Shown: piece by piece, positions 25,310 through 29,172 of the stretch | Layout of the letters: the number at the start of each line of letters is the position of its first letter | Numbering within the stretch: position 1 is the first letter of the stretch | Position numbers and translations under genes: made by a program | Notes under the pieces: generated by a model | Database searches by the model: none | Seen by the model: the letters and a program-made list of their open reading frames with translations, nothing else | What the model was told of the DNA's origin: nothing | Source of the DNA: CAUPWF01 sp964367905 | GTDB lineage: Bacteria > Bacillota > Clostridia > Lachnospirales > Lachnospiraceae | Reading direction: 5' to 3' | Length of the DNA stretch: 29,172 bases | Assembly (NCBI GenBank): GCA_964367905.1 | Contig: CAYIZP010000039.1 | Span: 1-29,172 of the forward strand

Positions 25310-25409
25310 NNNNNNNNNNNNNNNNNNNNNNNNNNNNNNNNNNNNNNNNNNNNNNNNNNNNNNNNNNNNNNNNNNNNNNNNNNNNNNNNNNNNNNNNNNN
25401 NNNNNNNNN
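25310..25409. other. Assembly gap of 100 N
   Basis: Exactly 100 ambiguous bases, the usual placeholder for a scaffold gap of unknown size, lie between mraZ and rsmH. The gap starts 59 bases before the rsmH ATG and ends precisely at the first base of the mraZ stop codon. An imperfect inverted repeat sits at its rsmH-side edge (about 25285-25309). Confidence 0.98.
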
Positions 25410-25823
25410 TCAAAAGTCTAGGTCATCAACATCTAATTGAATCGTTTGTTCCACTTTTGCATTGTTTTCTTCCCATTTTGCTTTGTTCCAAATTTCTACT
25501 CGATCTTGCATCCCAATTAGGACAACATCTTTTTCCAAGTGCGAATAATCTCTTAGAGCTTGTGAAAGTTGCACCCTTCCTTGTTTATCAATACCAGTGT
25601 CAACAGCACTTCCTGAAAAGAACCGTACAACATCTGCCTTGCTTCGTGGTAATTGAGAAAGCTTTTCTTCAAAGGCAACCCATCTGTTCATTGAATACAC
25701 TGAAAGACAACCACCAATTTCTTTGGTGACTACTAAATCTTCCCCTAATTCCTCACGGAATTTTGCTGGGATTATTACTCTTCCTTTCGCGTCAATACTA
25801 TGACTGTATTCTCCCCTAAACAT
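25410..25823 (-). CDS. mraZ: Transcriptional regulator MraZ
   Basis: MraZ is a ring-forming DNA-binding protein that represses its own dcw operon. The 137-residue product has two AbrB-like halves: MFRGEYSHSIDAKGRVIIPAKFRE (1-24) and the second repeat SAVDTGIDKQGRVQLSQALRDYS (about 68-90), followed by IGMQDRVEIWNKAKWEE. ATG at 25823 has AGGGG upstream and aligns with the family start; the 18 extra upstream codons run into the operator repeats. The stop codon is the first sequence after the N gap. It is the first gene of the dcw cluster. Confidence 0.96.
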   Translation of the reverse strand: MFRGEYSHSIDAKGRVIIPAKFREELGEDLVVTKEIGGCLSVYSMNRWVAFEEKLSQLPRSKADVVRFFSGSAVDTGIDKQGRVQLSQALRDYSHLEKDVVLIGMQDRVEIWNKAKWEENNAKVEQTIQLDVDDLDF

Positions 25824-25850
25824 AAGTTTCCCCTCTGAGACTCCAGCGCT

Positions 25851-25899
25851 CCCCACTTTCGCCCCACTTTCTACCACTTCCCTCTACTCTCTACCACTT
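25851..25899 (-). promoter_or_regulatory. MraZ box array, mraZ operator
   Basis: On the minus strand the hexamer AAGTGG recurs at 25894-25899, 25874-25879, 25864-25869 and 25853-25858, with a degenerate copy (GAGTAG) at 25884-25889. The step is 10 or 11 bases throughout, one helical turn. Several copies extend to AAAGTGGGG. MraZ is known to bind tandem GTGG-containing repeats ahead of its own gene. Confidence 0.85.
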
Positions 25900-25905
25900 G
25901 AAACC

Positions 25906-25934
25906 ATTATACTTGCCTTTCTGGGATTTTTCAA
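25906..25934 (-). promoter_or_regulatory. Sigma-A promoter of the dcw cluster
   Basis: Minus strand TTGAAA (25929-25934), a 17-base spacer and TATAAT (25906-25911), eleven of twelve bases to consensus. The predicted start lies at the first MraZ box, so MraZ binding would block initiation or early elongation. Confidence 0.88.
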
Positions 25935-25982
25935 GTACTTTTTTCAGTTTTTTCAAAATAAAAGAACGGTTTCCAAAAACGC

Positions 25983-26016
25983 AAAAAAAACCAGATAGCT
26001 TTTACACTATCTGGTT
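25983..26016 (-). terminator. Terminator after the degV/small membrane protein genes
   Basis: Minus-strand 10-bp stem AACCAGATAG/CTATCTGGTT (25989-25998 and 26007-26016) with an 8-base loop, followed by eight T. It separates these genes from the dcw promoter. Confidence 0.85.
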
Positions 26017-26036
26017 TACTCTGATTATTTACTTAT

Positions 26037-26279
26037 TTATTCACTCACTGTGAAATCATTCATATATCCTTCGATTGCACTATAATCTACTACCAACTCT
26101 TCTCTAGGCAATCCTGTCTGAACCCAATTATATACAGAAAACCCAAGCCACCCGATGACAGCAATACCGATTACGATTCCACTGCACTTTCTTATCATGT
26201 TCTTTCTTTTCTCTTTCGCCATCAACTTTTGGCGATTTGCTTTTTCCTCTTTATAACGATTAACTTTATCTTGACTCAT
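26037..26279 (-). CDS. Small single-pass membrane protein, function unknown
   Basis: The 80-residue protein has a strongly basic, Lys/Arg-rich helical N-terminal part (1-31), one membrane helix (about 33-51) and an acidic external tail ending NDFTVSE. The predicted orientation is cytoplasmic N-terminus. A GGAGGAG site lies nine bases before the ATG. It follows degV by 53 bases with no terminator between and shares its terminator. I recognise no domain; the layout resembles small scaffold or regulatory membrane proteins, but no function is claimed. Confidence 0.75.
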   Translation of the reverse strand: MSQDKVNRYKEEKANRQKLMAKEKRKNMIRKCSGIVIGIAVIGWLGFSVYNWVQTGLPREELVVDYSAIEGYMNDFTVSE

Positions 26280-26332
26280 ATTATACTTCTCCTCCGATAT
26301 TACTAATAAAAAGTATCATATCATATTTTTCA

Positions 26333-27172
26333 TCACACTGCAACTATTATGCCACCATCGTTGGCATATAACGAACTGATTGCTGTTGTGTCATTGATAA
26401 TAATATCTTTGAACTTCATCTTAGACTCTAGCATCTTTTTCACATGCTCTGCTCGCTCCCTGCAATTACAATGTGAAATCCCCAAAATCTTCTGCTCCGG
26501 ATTCTTAGCTTCACTCACCACAGTATCCACAAGCTTTGCTAATGCCTTGTTCGTCCCACGTGCTTGCCCCAGTTGTATAATAACTCCTTGATCATCTGCA
26601 CTCATCACAGGTTTGATATTCAATGCAGAAGCTAAGAAACTTTTAATCCCTGTCAATCTTCCATTTTTTCTCAAGGTATCTAGTGACTCTAATACAAAAA
26701 CTGTATTTTGTTCTTCTATATAATTCTCTACGATTTGAACAACATTTTCAAACAACTCACCACTTCCCGCCACTTCATTTACTTTCATGCCAATCAGTGT
26801 TTCAGCAATAGAAGCAGATCTCGAATTAAAAATGTGGATATTCTTTTCGCCAAACTCTTCGATATACAAATTCTTTCCCAAGACTGCGCTATTATAAGAA
26901 CCACTCAATTCTGACGACAAAGTAACCACGTACACATCTTCTTCATCACATTGATATAATCGTAGATACTCCTCTGGTGTCGGGCAAGAGGATTTTGGAC
27001 AATTTGGACTAGCACTTACTTTTTCCAAAAAATCCTTCTGATCAAAAGTTTCATCATCCACAATCTCAAGGTCATCAATCAAGACACTCAATGGCGCCGA
27101 CTTATATACCCCATTCTCTTTCATTTCCTCTGTAAGTTCGCCACAACTATCTAATATTATTCTAAAACTCAT
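26333..27172 (-). CDS. DegV-family fatty-acid-binding protein
   Basis: DegV/FakB-type proteins bind a single fatty acid and, in FakA-FakB systems, present it for phosphorylation. The 279-residue product starts MSFRIILDSCGELTEEM with the two-domain fold. It has SCPTPEEYLRLY, the ligand-binding VTLSSELSGSYNSAVLG near residue 90, ESLDTLRKNGRLTG near 160 and a C-terminal ending GGIIVAV. ATG at 27172 has GGAGG eight bases upstream. No fakA is present here, so a lipid role rests on family membership. A promoter and palindrome lie just upstream. Confidence 0.88.
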   Translation of the reverse strand: MSFRIILDSCGELTEEMKENGVYKSAPLSVLIDDLEIVDDETFDQKDFLEKVSASPNCPKSSCPTPEEYLRLYQCDEEDVYVVTLSSELSGSYNSAVLGKNLYIEEFGEKNIHIFNSRSASIAETLIGMKVNEVAGSGELFENVVQIVENYIEEQNTVFVLESLDTLRKNGRLTGIKSFLASALNIKPVMSADDQGVIIQLGQARGTNKALAKLVDTVVSEAKNPEQKILGISHCNCRERAEHVKKMLESKMKFKDIIINDTTAISSLYANDGGIIVAV

Positions 27173-27220
27173 TTTTTCATCCTCCAAGCTTCAAATCATG
27201 ATATTCATTTCTAAATTATG

Positions 27221-27235
27221 TAGTATTTAATACTA
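27221..27235 (-). promoter_or_regulatory. Palindromic operator candidate at the degV transcription start
   Basis: TAGTATT and AATACTA arms surround one base, and matching continues to nine of ten base pairs per arm. The palindrome starts six bases after the -10 of the degV promoter, covering the predicted transcription start, a classic repressor position. Confidence 0.4.
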
Positions 27236-27241
27236 TATATG

Positions 27242-27270
27242 AATATACCACAATTTTATGTACTTGTGAA
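27242..27270 (-). promoter_or_regulatory. Sigma-A promoter of degV
   Basis: Minus strand TTCACA (27265-27270), a 17-base spacer and TATATT (27242-27247), ten of twelve bases to consensus. It lies between the stop codon of the SEDS gene and degV. Confidence 0.7.
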
Positions 27271-27274
27271 GTGT

Positions 27275-28702
27275 TTAATTAGCATTTTCCTTTACTTCTT
27301 TGACCGGAATAGAATTGGATATTCCCCATACCAAACCTATCTCTGACAGTAAAATTATGACGGACGTTCCTCCATAACTAAAGAATGGCAGTGTAACTCC
27401 TGTATTCGGTATAAGATTGGTAATAACGGCTATATTTAAAATAACTTGCAATGCCAGATGAATAAAGACTCCTGAAGCAACAAGTCCTCCATATAAATCC
27501 GGAGCATGCCTAGCTATTTGGAAAATTCTAAACAACAACATTCCATACAACAGTAGTACAACTAAAACACCTATTATTCCAAGTTCCTCAGCAATAGCCG
27601 CTAGAATCATATCATTTTGTACTTCTGGAATTACATCTAATTTCTGTGTTCCATTACCTAGCCCTTTGCCAAACCAACCGCCTGATCCAATCGCATATAG
27701 CGCTTGTAAAGTCTGATATCCTCCATCACTTGCATATTCTTCTGGATTCAGCCACACCAAAACACGGTCAATTCTAAATCCGTCCTCTCCTGCCGAAAAA
27801 AAGTGACTACTAAAATTCCAAAGCCACCAGTAGATAAATCCCCCGATAATTGCAACTGTGGGAATCCATCCTATTTTAGCACCTACCAGGAATATCCCCA
27901 TTCCAATTCCCATAACGATAAGCGCCGTACTAAGATTATCCGTCCACTGCCATACTGCTATACCAGTCACTCCACTAATGATCATAATATACACAAGGTA
28001 TCGATCCATGATCAGAGATAGTAAATTATACAATACTCCTAGAAAAAGATACCACATATATTGTATCCTATATTTTATTTTTCTATTTCTCTGTTTATCT
28101 TTTATCCTTTTTACCCAAACAGGAAAACGCTTCAATTGATTCACCTGTATTTTCTGTGAGGAATTCGCCCTTAAGACCAAGATCCATGAAACAAGTAAAA
28201 TGATTGCAATCTTACTAATCTCATTTGGCTGAAATAGTCTCCCACCAACAGATAACCATCTCTTCGCACTATTAAGTTCCACTCCGAATAACTCCACAAA
28301 TAACAGCAAAACCATGGAGATGGCATAAATCACTGGCGAAAGTCCACCGTAGAATTTTCGGGACACAAATGAAACAAACACCATGCAAACCAAACCTATT
28401 ATCGTGTTCTCTAGTTGTCCACTAAAATATGATTTCGGATCAATCTTTTCCTCTAAAACTCCACCTACATCTGCAGCATCTTCTATCTGCCCCTCTTCTG
28501 TTCCAATCTCTATATTCAAATCAGCCTCTGCTATCGCAGTATAATAGCTCATGCTATATAACATAATCAGTCCAAAACTAATCAACAATATAACCGCAAT
28601 CACCAGACTATAATCACAGTGTTCCCATTTCTGAAAAACCGTATTAATGATCCGCTGAAGCAGATTTCTTTTCTTCCTCGCATTATTTCTCTTCCTTGCC
28701 AT
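27275..28702 (-). CDS. FtsW/RodA/SpoVE-family SEDS protein with extra loops
   Basis: This second SEDS-type peptidoglycan polymerase of the window has 475 residues, about 100 more than usual. It has a basic tail, membrane segments, SAKRWLSVGGRLFQPNE, GSGGWFGKGLGNGTQKLDVIPEVQND with the catalytic-type Asp in NDMIL, and PNTGVTLPFFSYGGTS. Two additions stand out: an acidic first external loop (about 55-95) and a very basic cytoplasmic segment (about 185-215). Which division, elongation or sporulation complex it serves cannot be told. It has its own promoter at 28799-28827, and no PBP partner gene is adjacent. Confidence 0.88.
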   Translation of the reverse strand: MARKRNNARKKRNLLQRIINTVFQKWEHCDYSLVIAVILLISFGLIMLYSMSYYTAIAEADLNIEIGTEEGQIEDAADVGGVLEEKIDPKSYFSGQLENTIIGLVCMVFVSFVSRKFYGGLSPVIYAISMVLLLFVELFGVELNSAKRWLSVGGRLFQPNEISKIAIILLVSWILVLRANSSQKIQVNQLKRFPVWVKRIKDKQRNRKIKYRIQYMWYLFLGVLYNLLSLIMDRYLVYIMIISGVTGIAVWQWTDNLSTALIVMGIGMGIFLVGAKIGWIPTVAIIGGFIYWWLWNFSSHFFSAGEDGFRIDRVLVWLNPEEYASDGGYQTLQALYAIGSGGWFGKGLGNGTQKLDVIPEVQNDMILAAIAEELGIIGVLVVLLLYGMLLFRIFQIARHAPDLYGGLVASGVFIHLALQVILNIAVITNLIPNTGVTLPFFSYGGTSVIILLSEIGLVWGISNSIPVKEVKENAN

Positions 28703-28750
28703 ATCCCTTACCTATCTCCCCATATATAAATAGAACAAATGATTTCAATC

Positions 28751-28772
28751 ACTAATCAGTGAAGTGATTAGT
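28751..28772. repeat. Inverted repeat in the leader of the SEDS gene
   Basis: Arms ACTAATCA and TGATTAGT pair as an 8-bp stem with a 6-base loop. Overlapping alternative pairings (TCACT/AGTGA and AATCACT/AGTGATT) exist in the same stretch. No T run follows, so it is not a terminator. It lies 20 to 41 bases downstream of the predicted start and could be an operator or RNA switch. Confidence 0.4.
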
Positions 28773-28798
28773 CATCAAAATGTAACACTTGTTCCATT

Positions 28799-28827
28799 AT
28801 CATATCATTATTTGATTTTTTTATCAA
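28799..28827 (-). promoter_or_regulatory. Sigma-A promoter of the SEDS gene
   Basis: Minus strand TTGATA (28822-28827), a 17-base spacer and TATGAT (28799-28804), ten of twelve bases to consensus. The -35 overlaps the stop codon of the 75-codon gene upstream. Confidence 0.72.
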
Positions 28828-29051
28828 ATACGAAATCCTGCTCCCCGTATTTTGTTTTGATAGTGAATTTGATCGTACACTCTCTGCAATTCAAATCCAA
28901 TTTCGTCTGGTTCATTGTTCTCATCTAAGTTATATATAATGACATCATCAATTTTATCGAGTAATTCATCGACATCCTCTTTATTCATAATTTCATCTAT
29001 ATTTTCGATATACTTTCTCAATATGTCTTTTTGCTCTTGTTTTACTACCAT
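28824..29051 (-). CDS. Small acidic helical protein, unknown, next to the CRISPR array
   Basis: The 75-residue product is acidic and probably all-helical, with EQKDILRKYIENIDEIMNK and DVDELLDKIDDVIIYNLDE, then GFELQRVYDQIHYQN and a short basic end. It has no membrane segment and no motif I recognise. AAGGAG lies five bases or so before the ATG, supporting a real gene. The start codon is only 20 bases from the degenerate last CRISPR repeat, and no separate promoter fits that space. It may therefore be reached by transcription from the array side, or the promoter may overlap the repeat. Confidence 0.65.
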   Translation of the reverse strand: MVVKQEQKDILRKYIENIDEIMNKEDVDELLDKIDDVIIYNLDENNEPDEIGFELQRVYDQIHYQNKIRGAGFRI

Positions 29052-29070
29052 AATTCTCCTTGTTTTGACT

Positions 29071-29172
29071 TTGGTTTTATATCTGCTGCTTACCAGGTTC
29101 TCAAACAGAAAATAGTGGCTTAGATGTGGAAAAACAGTTTTATTCTCCTACTAACTTACAAGGTTCTCAAAC
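29071..29172 (-). CRISPR. End of a type II-like CRISPR array (one repeat, one spacer, degenerate repeat)
   Basis: A 36-base repeat occupies 29137-29172, exactly to the window edge; on the minus strand it starts GTTTGAGAACC and ends AATAAAAC. A 30-base unique spacer (29107-29136) follows, then a second copy at 29071-29106. In that copy 17 of 18 bases match in the right half, while the left half is degraded and three bases shorter. The 36+30 geometry, the GTTTGAGA start and the AAAC end are typical of type II arrays. A degenerate last repeat marks the leader-distal end. Only two repeats are visible, so more copies outside the window are inferred. No cas gene or tracrRNA is in the window. Confidence 0.7.

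Noticed and set aside
25192..25413. Open frame with a run of unknown residues across the N gap
   Set aside because: It exists only because Ns were read as codons. Its end overlaps the rsmH start in another frame, and no ribosome binding site is visible.
25824..25877. Longer N-terminus for MraZ
   Set aside because: The extra codons lie in the MraZ box repeats, and the family start MFRGEYSHS has its own ribosome binding site.
28805..28830. Hairpin ATTTGAT/ATCAAAT after the 75-codon gene as terminator
   Set aside because: The stem is AT-only and its T run lies in the loop; the same bases form a good promoter instead.
1..29172. tracrRNA anti-repeat or cas genes for the CRISPR array
   Set aside because: I saw no second stretch resembling the 36-mer and no Cas-like protein inside the window; they are expected beyond the right edge.

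Overview
The window looks like a chromosomal segment of a low-GC, endospore-forming Gram-positive anaerobe of the class Clostridia, most likely a member of Lachnospiraceae. The evidence is the linked spoIIGA-sigE-sigG cluster, a Bacillota-type division and cell-wall (dcw) cluster headed by mraZ, a tyrosine T-box leader, and AT-rich intergenic DNA with GGAGG-type ribosome binding sites. All real genes except one (10271-10699) lie on the minus strand, so transcription runs mostly right to left. The sequence is a scaffold: 100 N at 25310-25409 mark an assembly gap between mraZ and rsmH.

Layout, following minus-strand transcription from the right. The right edge (29071-29172) holds what looks like the trailer end of a type II CRISPR array: one 36-nt repeat, one 30-nt spacer and a degenerate terminal repeat. 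A 75-codon gene of unknown function follows directly. Then come an FtsW/RodA-family SEDS protein with unusual extra loops, a DegV-family fatty-acid-binding protein with a small membrane protein, and a terminator. The dcw cluster (25934 down to 13715) starts with a near-consensus promoter overlaid by five MraZ-box-like repeats. It runs mraZ, rsmH, ftsL, a class B PBP with an acidic insertion, a SpoVD-like PBP, mraY, murD, ftsW, ftsQ/divIB and ftsZ, and ends at a strong terminator. murE, murF, murG, murB and murC are absent from it.

The sporulation cluster follows: spoIIGA (protease), sigE (pro-sigma E) and sigG, apparently driven by a Spo0A-type promoter with a long spacer. Its 0A box sits in the U-tract of the ftsZ terminator. 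Next are a small acidic protein and a convergent plus-strand gene encoding an FMN_bind-like membrane-anchored protein. Then come pth, mfd and a PrsA/SurA-like lipoprotein, which form a probable operon ending at a terminator. HAD phosphatase, DMT transporter and MerR regulator genes form another small operon.

The left part carries tyrS under a complete Tyr T-box riboswitch, then rplM-rpsI under a perfect sigma-A consensus promoter. Beyond rpsI, from 207 to 24, lies a dense series of stem-loops. One of them recurs in the tyrS leader, and both copies abut the U-tract of a terminator in the same orientation.

The observations most worth following are the CRISPR array end and the gene beside it, the terminator-linked stem-loop repeat, the spoIIGA promoter architecture, the MraZ box array, and the extracytoplasmic acidic insertions in the divisome PBP and in the second SEDS protein.
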